64,000 bases of DNA, from NCBI GenBank assembly GCA_040544425.1, contig JBEONO010000005.1, forward strand, positions 1 through 64,000, in the 5' to 3' direction. The notes below the pieces were generated by a model, which saw only the letters and a list, made by a program, of their open reading frames with translations, made no database searches and was not told where the DNA came from. Positions within the stretch are counted from its first letter, which is position 1. The number at the start of each line of letters is the position of its first letter. Below, piece by piece: positions 44,311-53,273 of this stretch. This stretch comes from Solimicrobium sp040544425 (lineage in GTDB: Bacteria > Pseudomonadota > Gammaproteobacteria > Burkholderiales > Burkholderiaceae_D). Both the position numbers and the translations under genes were made by a program.

Positions 44311-45080
44311 GCTCGACGCTGCACGGCCAGCAACAACAATTCGCCGACGCGCTCCAAAATGACGCGAGCTGCAGCTTATTCAAACCAACCCCACAAGGAA
44401 CCGCGCCGCGCCTGTTTGTCTACAGCGACGCGTATCGCATCCGCCTTGGTGAAGCGCTGAAAGAAAATTATCCGGTGCTGGCCAGAGTGCTGGGCGACGA
44501 CGGTTTCGCCGATCTGGCCAACGCGTTTTTACGCGATAACCCCTCGCGCACCGCGTCGATCCGCTGGTTTGGGACCGCGCTCGCCAATTACGTGGAACGG
44601 ACAGATGACGTCTTGCCCCACCCGGCCCTGGGCGATCTGATCCGCATGGAATGGGCACTCAACACCGCGTTTGATGCGGCAGATGCGACGCCGCTGACCG
44701 TGGCAGACATGCTCACTCTGGCACCAGAGGCCTGGCCTGATCTGCAGTTCCTGCCCCACCCTTCCCTGCGCCTGCTGGCGCTGGAGTGGAATGTCGAACC
44801 GCTGTGGACCGCGGTGACCGCAGATGAAAACGCCGAAGCCGAACCACCGGAACCCTTGCAGCACCATTTGTTAATCTGGCGCGTCGAATACCGAACCCTG
44901 TGGCGCTCGGTCGAAGCGATTGAGGCACAGTTGCTCAATGCCACACTGGCCGGACACAGCTTTGCAGAATTGTGCGAAACAGCTGCAGAATCAAACCCCG
45001 ATGCGGCCGCAGAAACCGTTGCCGGTTATCTGAGAATTTGGGTAGAAGCAGGAATGCTGGCCGGGATGAAGGAAAAATAA
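44307..45080 (+). CDS. bufC: DUF2063/HvfC-type partner of MNIO
   Basis: The 257-residue protein has the N-terminal DUF2063 region (LFVYSDAYRIRLGEALKENY, PVLARVLGDDGFADLANAFL, WFGTALANYV) and a C-terminal helical RRE-like part. In known MNIO systems this protein binds the precursor leader and forms a complex with the enzyme. The gene overlaps the MNIO stop by 4 bp. Confidence 0.92.
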   Translation: MSSTLHGQQQQFADALQNDASCSLFKPTPQGTAPRLFVYSDAYRIRLGEALKENYPVLARVLGDDGFADLANAFLRDNPSRTASIRWFGTALANYVERTDDVLPHPALGDLIRMEWALNTAFDAADATPLTVADMLTLAPEAWPDLQFLPHPSLRLLALEWNVEPLWTAVTADENAEAEPPEPLQHHLLIWRVEYRTLWRSVEAIEAQLLNATLAGHSFAELCETAAESNPDAAAETVAGYLRIWVEAGMLAGMKEK

Positions 45081-45376
45081 TGAGGCCGCAAAATCACACC
45101 CGATTATTCTATTGGCTGGTCAAGCATTACGTGGCCACCTATTTTTTGATGGTCGGCCTGTTCCTGGCGTTTGGCCTGCTGTCGCTGGATCTGGTGAAAT
45201 ACGTCTCAGCCAATGCCAACTATCTGCTTGAAACCGGTCTGATGGGTTTGCTGGACGGCGGCCTGACCCAACTGATCGAGTTGATTCTGACCTCGCTGTT
45301 TGCAGTACTGGCCTATCTCGGTTTCAAGCTGTGCGAACATGCACTGGTTGAGCGCGCCGCACATCATCATGATTAA
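45080..45376 (+). CDS. small membrane protein ending the bufferin operon
   Basis: The ATG overlaps the stop of the previous gene (TAATG) after AAGGAAAAA. The 98-residue protein has two clear hydrophobic segments (about 22-42 and 68-90) and a His-rich tail HALVERAAHHHD. In many bufferin operons this position holds a DoxX-type protein; this one is shorter and not a clear DoxX. The His tail could bind copper. Confidence 0.75.
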   Translation: MRPQNHTRLFYWLVKHYVATYFLMVGLFLAFGLLSLDLVKYVSANANYLLETGLMGLLDGGLTQLIELILTSLFAVLAYLGFKLCEHALVERAAHHHD

Positions 45377-45448
45377 AGTGTAAGGTCTGGGAAGATCGTC
45401 CGACAGATAGCCAGTTCTTTACTCACTTTCACGAACAGGCGGCGCATC

Positions 45449-46552
45449 ATGGCTACTAAAAAATTCAACGGAAAATTGCCGGGACGAGTCGTACTGGTGT
45501 TGCAGGGCGGCGGTGCACTGGGTGCCTACCAGGTTGGCGTCTACCAGGCATTGCATGAGTCGGGTATTGAGCCGGAGTGGATCATCGGCACCTCAATCGG
45601 CGCGATCAACGCCGCACTGATTGCCGGTAACAAACCGGAAGACCGCATGAACCAGTTACTGTCATTCTGGGAACGGGTCGAACAGAAATCCGTCAATCTG
45701 CCGTTCGATCCGCTGGGCATGGCCAGCATGCTGACCAATCTGAATATCATGATGAAAGGTTTGCCGGCCTTCTTCAAACCCAATACGGCAGCAATGATGG
45801 GCAACAACGTCAAACTCGGCGTTGAAAAGGCCGCTTACTACTGTACCGAGCCACTCGGCGAGACCTTGAATGAATTGGTCGACTTCGATCAGATCAATGG
45901 CAAAGGGAAGGTGCGTCTGACCGTCGGCGCGGTCAACGTCAACAGCGGTGTGATGCGCTATTTTGACAGCAGCACGACCGATCTCGACACCAGACATATC
46001 ATGGCCTCCGGCGCCCTGCCTCCGGCCTTCGGTGCGGTCCGGATCGATGGCGAGCCTTACTGGGATGGCGGGATCTACTCGAACACACCAATCGAGGCGG
46101 TGCTGGACGACAATCCGCGCCGCGATTCGATGGTTTTCGCAGTCAATGTCTGGCACCAGGCCGGACCCGAACCGGAAACCATCGCCAATGTTCTGGCGCG
46201 TCAGAAAGATATTCAATTCGCCAGCCGCGCCGACAGCCATATTGAAAAACAAAAACAGATTCATCGCTTAAGACACATCATTCGCGAACTGGGCAAGCAA
46301 CTGCCCGCCAACAAGCAAAGCACCGCCCAGGTCAAGGAATTAACTGCCTGGGGTTGTGGCACCACCATGCACGTGGCGCATCTGGTTGCGCCGCGGCTGG
46401 ACAATGAAGATCAAAGCAAGGATATCGATTTCTCCTTCGCAGGAGTCAATGCCAGACGCGCGGCCGGTTACGCTGACACGATGCGCATGATCGAACGCGC
46501 ACCGTGGACAGAATATGCCGACCCGATCGAAGGCGTCCTCGAGTATCGTTAA
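45449..46552 (+). CDS. patatin-like phospholipase
   Basis: The 367-residue protein has the patatin oxyanion loop QGGGALGAYQVGVYQAL (from about 19), nucleophile GTSIG (Ser49) and catalytic Asp in WDGGIYSNTPIEA. The C-terminal part with VARMQ-like helices matches the DUF3734 extension. It cleaves acyl lipids in the cytoplasm or at the inner membrane. Its stop overlaps the transporter start (TAATG). Confidence 0.92.
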   Translation: MATKKFNGKLPGRVVLVLQGGGALGAYQVGVYQALHESGIEPEWIIGTSIGAINAALIAGNKPEDRMNQLLSFWERVEQKSVNLPFDPLGMASMLTNLNIMMKGLPAFFKPNTAAMMGNNVKLGVEKAAYYCTEPLGETLNELVDFDQINGKGKVRLTVGAVNVNSGVMRYFDSSTTDLDTRHIMASGALPPAFGAVRIDGEPYWDGGIYSNTPIEAVLDDNPRRDSMVFAVNVWHQAGPEPETIANVLARQKDIQFASRADSHIEKQKQIHRLRHIIRELGKQLPANKQSTAQVKELTAWGCGTTMHVAHLVAPRLDNEDQSKDIDFSFAGVNARRAAGYADTMRMIERAPWTEYADPIEGVLEYR

Positions 46553-47499
46553 TGGCTGCGCTCATTTTTATTGGGGCGCTGATCGCTGCCGGCACAATGG
46601 GTTTTGCGATTCAGCGCGGCGCAACCTGCACCGTCGCCGCCGTCGATGAAATTGTCCAGCGTCGTAAAATCAGCCGCCTGTCGGCGATGCTGGAAGCAGC
46701 CGTCTGGGTTGCAGTCGGGCTTGGTCTGGCCGAGCACTTCCATATGCTGACTGCCTTGCCGGGCGGCTTCGACACCACCTTCTGGACCATCAGCGGCGCA
46801 GCCCTGCTGGGCCTGGGAGCCTACATCAACGGTGCCTGCGTATTTGGCGGCATCGCCCGGCTGGGGTCGGGACAATGGGGCTATGTATTCATGCCGCTTG
46901 GTTATTTCCTGGGCTGTCTGGCCATGCCGCTCATTTTTACCATGCCGGTTGTCATTCCCCGTGAGAGCACCGCCACCATGTCATTGGCCGCGAGCCTGGC
47001 ACTGTGGCCCCTGGGGCTGCTGCTGCTGTGGCGCTTTGGCCGGTTAATCATGGAATTGCGCACACAGGCGACACGCGCAGTCTGGTCGCCGCGCCTGGCA
47101 ACGATTGTGATCGGCATCACCTTTCTGGCAACCTTGCTGCTGTCGGGCCGCTGGGCGTACACCGAAGTGCTGGCCGATCTGGCGCATGGCATGGCGGAGG
47201 GTTCCTGGCAACGCATCCTGATGGCACTGGCCCTGTTTGGCGGCGCAATGGTTGGCGGTTTGACTACGGGCCGCTTCAGATGGACCAGTCCGGGTTTAAC
47301 CGGTGTCATACGCTGTTTGCTGGGAGGCGCTATGATGGCGTGCGGCAGCCTTTTGATACCGGGCAGTAACGACGGTCTGATCTTGATCGGCATGCCATTA
47401 CTGTGGCCGTATGCCTGGTCAGGCTTTCTGACCATGTGCATCAGTATCGCCATCGCACAACTTGTGGGGCGCTATATGAGTCGGGGACAACCGGCTTGA
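46552..47499 (+). CDS. YeeE/YedE-type sulfur-compound transporter
   Basis: The 315-residue protein has nine to ten hydrophobic segments and the family features GFAIQRGATCTVAAVDEIV, then NGACVFGGIARLGSGQWGY, and in the second half GGLTTGRFRW and IRCLLGGAMMACGSLLIPG. Conserved Cys residues in the two halves are the sulfur relay in thiosulfate carriers. It probably imports thiosulfate or a related sulfur compound. It is 35 bp from the ergothioneine genes. Confidence 0.9.
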   Translation: MAALIFIGALIAAGTMGFAIQRGATCTVAAVDEIVQRRKISRLSAMLEAAVWVAVGLGLAEHFHMLTALPGGFDTTFWTISGAALLGLGAYINGACVFGGIARLGSGQWGYVFMPLGYFLGCLAMPLIFTMPVVIPRESTATMSLAASLALWPLGLLLLWRFGRLIMELRTQATRAVWSPRLATIVIGITFLATLLLSGRWAYTEVLADLAHGMAEGSWQRILMALALFGGAMVGGLTTGRFRWTSPGLTGVIRCLLGGAMMACGSLLIPGSNDGLILIGMPLLWPYAWSGFLTMCISIAIAQLVGRYMSRGQPA

Positions 47500-47534
47500 C
47501 GAGTGCTGAACATTAATTTTTTACCAGACTGTGT

Positions 47535-48494
47535 ATGCTCAAAACAACTGCAACGACTCTGACTGAATCAGGCAATGCTGCCAATAACCACGATGAACTG
47601 ACCAAAGGTCTGATGGCCGACCACGCCTGCATCTCGCCCAAATTTTTTTACGACAGTCTGGGCTCGGTGTTATTTGAAGCGATCTGTCAGTTACCTGAAT
47701 ATTATTTGACGCGGATTGAAAGTCAGATCATAAAAAATCACCTGACTGAATTTGCCCACGCCGTTGCGTCCGGCGGCACGCTGATCGATCTGGGCGCAGG
47801 GAACTGTGCCAAGGCTGCGCGGCTGTTTTCACACCTGCATCCGGACCAGTATGTCCCGATCGATATTTCGGTCGATCATTTGACCGATGCCGTGCAGCGT
47901 CTGCAGCAGCGCTTCCCGCATATCGAAATGACGGCCATCGGCATGGACTTTTCTGGCAGCTGGAGCCTGCCGGTTCAGGTGAGGAATGATCGTCGGCTGT
48001 TTTTCTATCCGGGCTCGTCGATCGGCAATTTCCCGCCTGATGCGGCACTGGCATTTCTAAAAAATATCCGTGCTGAATGTGACGTGAACGGCGGCCTGTT
48101 AATCGGCGTTGACCTGGTTAAAAATCCGGCCGTTTTAAATGCTGCTTACGACGACAACCTCGGCGTGACCTCCGCCTTTAATTTGAACGCCCTGCGTCAT
48201 GTGAATCAGGTCCTGGGATCGGACTTCGACATCCGCCAGTGGCAGCATATCGCTTTTTTCAATACTGAAAAATCGCGCATCGAAATGCATCTGGAAGCGC
48301 GCATGGATCTGGACGTGTGCTGGGCGGAAAATCGTCGGCATTTTATGGCCGGAGAACGTATCCACACCGAAAACAGCTACAAATACCAGCTGCCGCAATT
48401 TTTGACGCTGCTGGCCGATGCCGGTTTCGGCAAGCCGCAATACTGGACCGATGAAAACGAGTGGTTTGCCATCGTGTATGCCAAAGCAATCTGA
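47535..48494 (+). CDS. egtD: L-histidine N-alpha-methyltransferase
   Basis: The 319-residue protein is a full EgtD-type methyltransferase: FFYDSLGSVLFEAICQLPEYY, TRIESQIIKNH, LIDLGAGNCAKAARL (motif I), FYPGSSIGNFPPDAALAFL and LIGVDLVKNPAVLNAAYDDN. It trimethylates histidine to hercynine. It is directly followed by egtB, eight bases away, and preceded by a sulfur transporter. Confidence 0.93.
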   Translation: MLKTTATTLTESGNAANNHDELTKGLMADHACISPKFFYDSLGSVLFEAICQLPEYYLTRIESQIIKNHLTEFAHAVASGGTLIDLGAGNCAKAARLFSHLHPDQYVPIDISVDHLTDAVQRLQQRFPHIEMTAIGMDFSGSWSLPVQVRNDRRLFFYPGSSIGNFPPDAALAFLKNIRAECDVNGGLLIGVDLVKNPAVLNAAYDDNLGVTSAFNLNALRHVNQVLGSDFDIRQWQHIAFFNTEKSRIEMHLEARMDLDVCWAENRRHFMAGERIHTENSYKYQLPQFLTLLADAGFGKPQYWTDENEWFAIVYAKAI

Positions 48495-48501
48495 GCGAAC
48501 C

Positions 48502-49683
48502 ATGTCCGAATTGCTCACCACCTGGAAGGCGACCCGTGATTATTCCGTCGCCATCGCCGCCTGTTTGTCTGCGGAAGATTGCGCCGCGCAATCGATGCCG
48601 GACGCCAGCCCGATCAAATGGCATCTGGCGCACACGACCTGGTTTTTTGAAACCTTTATCCTCAGCGAATTTGAAGCCAATTTTCAGCCACATCATCCGG
48701 CATTCCGGATGCTGTTCAATTCCTATTACAACGGGATAGGCGAACAATACCCGCGTCCGCAGCGCGGCCTGCTGACGCGTCCCGGACTGCAGGAAGTGCT
48801 GGCTTATCGCCAGGCCGTCGATCAACGCATGCAGCAAGTACTGCTCAGTCAACCCGGCGACAAACTGAACACACTGGTCGTGCTCGGCATCCAGCACGAA
48901 CAGCAGCATCAGGAACTGATGCTGACCGACATCAAACATCTGCTGTCGATCAATCCGCTCAATCCGGCCATGACTGAAGCGGACAATACAACTGGGATTT
49001 CCGATCAGCTTAAGGTCGACCATGCCGCGCTGATCTGGCATCCGTTTGACGCCGGCTTGATCGACATCGGCCACCACGGCAGCGAGTTTTGTTTTGATAA
49101 TGAACTGCCCCGGCACAAACACTATGTCGACAAATTTTCGATGGCCTCGCGCCTGGTGAACAACGGCGAGTATCTGGATTTCATTGAAGCGGGCGGTTAT
49201 AAAAATCCGGCGCTGTGGCTGGCCAGTGGCTGGAACTGGATCAAACAGCAGCAGATTACCCATCCGCTGTACTGGCATTACAGCGACCACTGGCAGGAAT
49301 TTACCCTGCACGGATTGCATCGGCTCGATCCGGTTCAACCGGTCAGTCATCTGTCGTTTTTCGAAGCATCGGCGTATGCCAGCTGGGTCGGTGCCAGACT
49401 GCCGACCGAGGCGGAATGGGAATACGCGGCGCAGACCAATTCATATTTGTCGCAATTGTTTGACACCTGCTGGCAGTGGTCCAGCAGCGCCTATACGCCC
49501 TACCCTGGCTTTGCCATCTCGGACGGCGCGATCGGCGAATATAACGGCAAGTTCATGGTGGACCAATATGTCTTGCGCGGCTCGTCGGCGTTTACTCCGG
49601 CCAATCATGCGCGGGTGAGCTACCGTAATTTTTTCCCGACTACGGCGCGCTGGCAGCGCACGGGGATCAGGCTGGTCAGATAA
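48502..49683 (+). CDS. egtB: ergothioneine biosynthesis sulfoxide synthase
   Basis: The start at 48502 removes 28 spurious codons. The 393-residue protein has the DinB-like iron-binding part (IKWHLAHTTWFFETF, then HEQQHQELMLTDIKHL with the HxxxH pair) and the C-terminal FGE-sulfatase fold (GARLPTEAEWEYAA, VLRGSSAFTPANHARVSYRN). It joins a thiol donor to hercynine using O2. No egtA, egtC or egtE is seen, so the thiol donor may be cysteine or gamma-glutamylcysteine and the lyase is elsewhere. Confidence 0.93.
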   Translation: MSELLTTWKATRDYSVAIAACLSAEDCAAQSMPDASPIKWHLAHTTWFFETFILSEFEANFQPHHPAFRMLFNSYYNGIGEQYPRPQRGLLTRPGLQEVLAYRQAVDQRMQQVLLSQPGDKLNTLVVLGIQHEQQHQELMLTDIKHLLSINPLNPAMTEADNTTGISDQLKVDHAALIWHPFDAGLIDIGHHGSEFCFDNELPRHKHYVDKFSMASRLVNNGEYLDFIEAGGYKNPALWLASGWNWIKQQQITHPLYWHYSDHWQEFTLHGLHRLDPVQPVSHLSFFEASAYASWVGARLPTEAEWEYAAQTNSYLSQLFDTCWQWSSSAYTPYPGFAISDGAIGEYNGKFMVDQYVLRGSSAFTPANHARVSYRNFFPTTARWQRTGIRLVR

Positions 49684-49709
49684 ACAGCGAGTGATTATTT
49701 TGTGCAGCA

Positions 49710-49741
49710 CCCAAATTGAGAACGATCGCTCCCAATTTGGG
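49710..49741. terminator. inverted repeat after egtB
   Basis: CCCAAATTG (49710-49718) and CAATTTGGG (49733-49741) form a 9-bp stem around a 14-base loop, 27 bp after the egtB stop. It may end the egt transcript; no long T run follows. CCCAA-type arms resemble those before the MNT gene at 50290. Confidence 0.45.
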
Positions 49742-49746
49742 TATTA

Positions 49747-49776
49747 AATTAGTGTCAATTAGTGTCAATTAGTGTC
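49747..49776. repeat. three tandem 10-bp repeats
   Basis: AATTAGTGTC is repeated three times without change. The units have one helical turn spacing, which suits side-by-side protein binding on one face, upstream of the small gene at 49904. Confidence 0.65.
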
Positions 49777-49903
49777 ATTAAGCAAACCGTAAAATCGTTT
49801 ATCGCTCAGACGAATTGACACATTTTTCGCAATTGCCGACGATATAATGCAAGGTTATTAATTTTTTCAACTGCGTCACATGAGCAGTGCAGAAAGGATT
49901 GCC

Positions 49904-50158
49904 ATGAATACCGTTGTAATTGAACATGTCCCAATTAGCGAATTGCCTGCTGCCTGGCGTAATTTACTGCCTGTCCCATCCCACTCCCGGGTCACGATCA
50001 AAATCGAAGTAGAGTCCGATACAGATAAACAAATATCTGCAGTCGACAATCTCCCTCTCGAGTCGCTGGTTGAGTTTATGCGTAGGTCACCATTGTATGG
50101 ATTTGAAGATGTCGAACTGAATCGCGACCTCAGTCCGACCCGTGAATTGGATTTTTGA
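49904..50158 (+). CDS. putative antitoxin-like protein (orphan)
   Basis: The start at 49904 has AAAGGATT upstream. The 84-residue protein has a short strand-rich N-terminus (VVIEHVPISELPAAWRNLL, then SRVTIKIEVES) and an acidic tail ending ELDF. The layout is that of small antitoxins whose middle part contacts a PIN or RelE toxin, but no toxin gene follows. It may be a solitary remnant of a pair, regulated by the three 10-bp repeats upstream. Confidence 0.6.
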   Translation: MNTVVIEHVPISELPAAWRNLLPVPSHSRVTIKIEVESDTDKQISAVDNLPLESLVEFMRRSPLYGFEDVELNRDLSPTRELDF

Positions 50159-50289
50159 CCTGTCCATCGCGAGCACAGATTTTACTGAATGTGGATGACA
50201 CATAAGGTCGCCTGGGTGCTTCGGCACGTTTGCAATTGTTGTTACGGTGGGCCGTTAAATTTTTTACTACCATTTACTGATCATTGATT

Positions 50290-50325
50290 AATACCCAAAA
50301 AGGGTATTATAATTCCCAACATGGG
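50290..50325. promoter_or_regulatory. palindromes at MNT gene start (likely operator)
   Basis: AATACCC-AAAAA-GGGTATT (50290-50308) is a perfect inverted repeat, followed by CCCA-ACA-TGGG (50315-50325) that overlaps the ATG at 50321. The HTH domain of the encoded protein could bind here and block its own promoter or ribosome site. Confidence 0.6.
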
Positions 50326-50923
50326 TACTAATTCAACAGGACTGGCGGACGCACTTTTCGGCAACGTACAACAACGTGTGCTGGGGTTATTGTTCGTCAA
50401 TGCAAATCGTAGCTTTTATACCAATGAAATTGTTCGCTTCGTTGATTCCGGCATTGGGGTTGTACAACGCGAGTTGGGCAAATTGGTCAAATCCGATCTG
50501 ATCACAATACGACGGATCGGCAATCAAAAACACTATCAGGCCAACCCAGACTCAGCGATCTTTTCTGAGCTGCGCGGGATCATGTTAAAGACTGCCGGTC
50601 TCGCCGATATAGTGCGTTTAGCGCTACTACCGCTTTCCGACAAAATTTCAACGGCATTCATTTACGGCTCTTTCGCCACCGGAAAAGATACGGGCTCCAG
50701 TGATGTCGATGTGCTTATCATTAGCGACGAATTGACCTATGCCGATGTGTACACATACCTCCAACCGTGCGAAGCGAATCTCGGCCGACCGGTCAACCCT
50801 TCCATTTATTCAATTCAAGAAATCAAACGCAAGCAGGCGGCAGATAACACCTTTGTCACAAGGGTGTTGAAACAACCCAAGATTTTTTTGATAGGTGACG
50901 CCCGTGAGCTCCCAGCATCTTGA
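50321..50923 (+). CDS. winged-HTH plus MNT nucleotidyltransferase
   Basis: The 200-residue protein joins an N-terminal winged HTH (about residues 12-75: VQQRVLGLLFVNANRSFYTN, VVQRELGKLVKSDLI) to a minimal nucleotidyltransferase (YGSFATGKDTGSSDVDVLI, with the GS and DxD metal ligands). In MNT/HEPN systems this enzyme is the antitoxin and AMPylates the HEPN toxin. HTH fusion adds autoregulation. It overlaps the next gene by about 29 bp or 20 bp, depending on start. Confidence 0.88.
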   Translation: MGTNSTGLADALFGNVQQRVLGLLFVNANRSFYTNEIVRFVDSGIGVVQRELGKLVKSDLITIRRIGNQKHYQANPDSAIFSELRGIMLKTAGLADIVRLALLPLSDKISTAFIYGSFATGKDTGSSDVDVLIISDELTYADVYTYLQPCEANLGRPVNPSIYSIQEIKRKQAADNTFVTRVLKQPKIFLIGDARELPAS

Positions 50924-51323
50924 AAATCTGGTCAAAATTGGCAGCTTGAAATCCGAGCCACCAAGCCAGACTGAGTTTAATGGCTTGCAACGTTCGGCAA
51001 ATGCCCGACTGACAGACGCCAACAATGCAGCGCTGTCAGTCGAAAGCCGTTTCGATTTGGCTTATAACGCGTCACACGCCATGGCGTTGGCCGCGTTGCG
51101 CTGGCACGGCTACAGATCGGATAATCGATACATCGTATTTCAGTGCCTGGAACACACCCTGAATCTGAAACCCGATGTCTGGCGCGTCCTCGCGCAGTGT
51201 CACCAAATTCGTAACGTTGCCGAGTACGAAGGCCATCTCGAAATCAACGATCAACTTTTGGTCGAATTAATTCGGGCCGCTAATTTATTGAAATCAAAAA
51301 TCGACGCATTGGCACCAATCTAG
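50895..51323 (+). CDS. HEPN-like partner protein
   Basis: GTG starts at 50895 or 50904 are available. The 142-residue protein is all-helical with FDLAYNASHAMALAALRWHG, a helix pattern seen in HEPN proteins, and a Arg-Asn pair RNVAEYEGH in place of the classical RxxxxH. Thus the ribonuclease motif is altered or shifted. It is likely a HEPN-family partner of the HTH-MNT protein, as toxin or as a divergent member. The gene is convergent with the SpmAB gene, with a 4-bp end overlap. Confidence 0.75.
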   Translation: MTPVSSQHLENLVKIGSLKSEPPSQTEFNGLQRSANARLTDANNAALSVESRFDLAYNASHAMALAALRWHGYRSDNRYIVFQCLEHTLNLKPDVWRVLAQCHQIRNVAEYEGHLEINDQLLVELIRAANLLKSKIDALAPI

Positions 51324-52558
51324 CCAAAAAACAGATAAGAAACCAGAATAGCAGCAACCACCCCGGCGAAATCCGTCAGCAAGCCCATCGAGATGGCATA
51401 GCGGGTTTTGCGGATGCCTACCGAGCCGAAATACAGCGCGACGATATAGAACGTGGTATCCGCCGAGCCCTGAAAAATGCAGGACAGTCTTCCTACAAAT
51501 GAATCAACGCCGTACGTTTTCATGGCATCGACCATCATCGCGCGCGAGCCGCTGCCACTCAGTGGCCGCATCAGAGCCGTGGGCAGGCCGGGGGTGAAAT
51601 CGGTATTGATACCGAGTTGGGTGAAGATCCAGTTGAATCCGGCGACGATCAGATCAAGCACACCGGCGTTGCGCAACACGCCAATCGCCACCAGCATGCC
51701 GACCAGATAAGGAATAATGGTCAGCGAAGTCTGCATGCCGCTTTTGGCACCGTCGATAAATGCCTCATACACATTGATCTTCCTGCGCATCGCGCCGAGG
51801 ATAAACGCCACGATAATCGAAAGCAGGATCAGATTGCTGCTGACCTTGGAAAAAATTTCCAGCTCGCTGCGCGACAGGCAATGGCTTAAATACCAGACCA
51901 GCATCCCAATGCCGGCACTGAGCCCGCCCAGCCAACCGATCACCACCGGTTCAAATAAATTGATTTTCTGGCGAATCGCTACCGCAACCAGTCCGACAAC
52001 CGTCGCAGCGTAAGTCGCGATGATGCAGGGGATAAAAATATCGGAAGGATCGTGTGCACCGAGCACGGCGCGCTGGGCCATGATTGCCAGGGGGATCAGC
52101 GTCAGTCCGGACGTGTGCAGCACCAGAAACATGATTTGCGCATCGCTGGCCGTATCCTTGTCGGGATTCAGGGTTTGCAGACTTTCCATTGCCTTCAGGC
52201 CGAACGGTGTCGCCGCGTTGTCCAGTCCCAGCAGGTTGGCCGAGAAATTCATCAGCATGTGACCGTTGGCCGGATGGTCTTTCGGCACGCCCGGAAATAT
52301 CCGCGCAAAAAACGGGCCGATGATTTTTGCGACGAAACCAATCGCCCCGGCCTTTTCACCGATATTCATGATGCCCAGCCACAAAGTCATCACCCCCGCC
52401 AGCGGCAGGGCGATGTCCATCACGCCAGTACGCGCCGATTCGAAGGTGCCATCGACGATGCGTTTAAAGACTTCGACATCACCGAAAAATAGCCATTGCA
52501 CCAGAGCCGCAACAAAACCGGTCAGAAAAAAGGCGATCCAGATGTAATTAAGAACCAT
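51320..52558 (-). CDS. SpmA-SpmB fusion (nucleoside recognition / Gate domains)
   Basis: The 412-residue membrane protein has two Gate domains. The first half is SpmA-like (GVMTLWLGIMNIGEKAG, LLGLDNAATPFGLKAM) and the second half SpmB-like (GMQTSLTIIPYLVGML, PLSGSGSRAMMVDAM, FQGSADTTFYIVALYFG). In spore formers the two are separate; a single fused gene is usual in many Proteobacteria. It is likely a transporter with unknown substrate. Confidence 0.9.
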   Translation of the reverse strand: MVLNYIWIAFFLTGFVAALVQWLFFGDVEVFKRIVDGTFESARTGVMDIALPLAGVMTLWLGIMNIGEKAGAIGFVAKIIGPFFARIFPGVPKDHPANGHMLMNFSANLLGLDNAATPFGLKAMESLQTLNPDKDTASDAQIMFLVLHTSGLTLIPLAIMAQRAVLGAHDPSDIFIPCIIATYAATVVGLVAVAIRQKINLFEPVVIGWLGGLSAGIGMLVWYLSHCLSRSELEIFSKVSSNLILLSIIVAFILGAMRRKINVYEAFIDGAKSGMQTSLTIIPYLVGMLVAIGVLRNAGVLDLIVAGFNWIFTQLGINTDFTPGLPTALMRPLSGSGSRAMMVDAMKTYGVDSFVGRLSCIFQGSADTTFYIVALYFGSVGIRKTRYAISMGLLTDFAGVVAAILVSYLFFG

Positions 52559-52619
52559 GGAGAGGTGGCGGGATGGCTGAACAAGTGTGCATGGTATAGG
52601 GGATTGGCAGGCATTTCAA

Positions 52620-53267
52620 TTAACTGCAAACAGTCTTCAAATACTGCCCGGCATAAAACATATCCTGTTCGATGGCGTGTCGGACCGCGGTGCCGTCGCG
52701 CTGCAGCAAGGCGTGCATGACATCATCGTGGGCATCGTTCAGTTTTTTTGCGAAGCGTTCGTTGTCAAATAACTGATTCGAAATTGGCCCGACTTTCAGC
52801 CAGACGGTTTCAATCAATTCCATCAGCATCGGTGAACCGCTGGCGCGATACAGCGTGACGTGAAATTCTTCGTTGGCATCGAGATAGGCCTTGATATCGT
52901 TGGCGGCGATTGCCTCGGCCATGTGCTGATTGAGCGCCGTCATTTTTTTGATGTCTGCCTCACTCATCCGGTAAGCGCCAAGTTCAGCCGCCTGCCCTTC
53001 CAGCAAAATGCGCGTTTGCAGAATATCGTCAAACTGGGCGCGCTTTAATTTTGGCACCATCACGCCGCAATTCGGAATATTCACCAGCGCACCTTCCGCG
53101 GCCAGACGCTGCAGGGCCGCACGCACCGGCATGACGGACACCCCCAACTCCGCGGCAACCTGGCGGATCTTCAATCGTTCACCGGGCAGGAACCTGCCCA
53201 CTGTCAGCCACTGGTGCAGGGTCTGATAGGTTTTGTCCTGCAGGGTCGGAAAAGATTCTTCTTGCAT
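52620..53267 (-). CDS. GntR/FCD-family transcriptional regulator
   Basis: The 215-residue protein has a GntR winged HTH (about residues 10-75: RLKIRQVAAELGVSVMPVRA, ALQRLAAEGAL) and an FCD ligand domain with metal-type His and Asp (EEFHVTLYRASGSP, DAHDDVMHAL). It lies downstream of and in line with an aminotransferase and a glutamine-synthetase-like gene, so it most likely controls this polyamine or amino-acid pathway. Confidence 0.9.
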   Translation of the reverse strand: MQEESFPTLQDKTYQTLHQWLTVGRFLPGERLKIRQVAAELGVSVMPVRAALQRLAAEGALVNIPNCGVMVPKLKRAQFDDILQTRILLEGQAAELGAYRMSEADIKKMTALNQHMAEAIAANDIKAYLDANEEFHVTLYRASGSPMLMELIETVWLKVGPISNQLFDNERFAKKLNDAHDDVMHALLQRDGTAVRHAIEQDMFYAGQYLKTVCS

Positions 53268-53273
53268 GATTCC

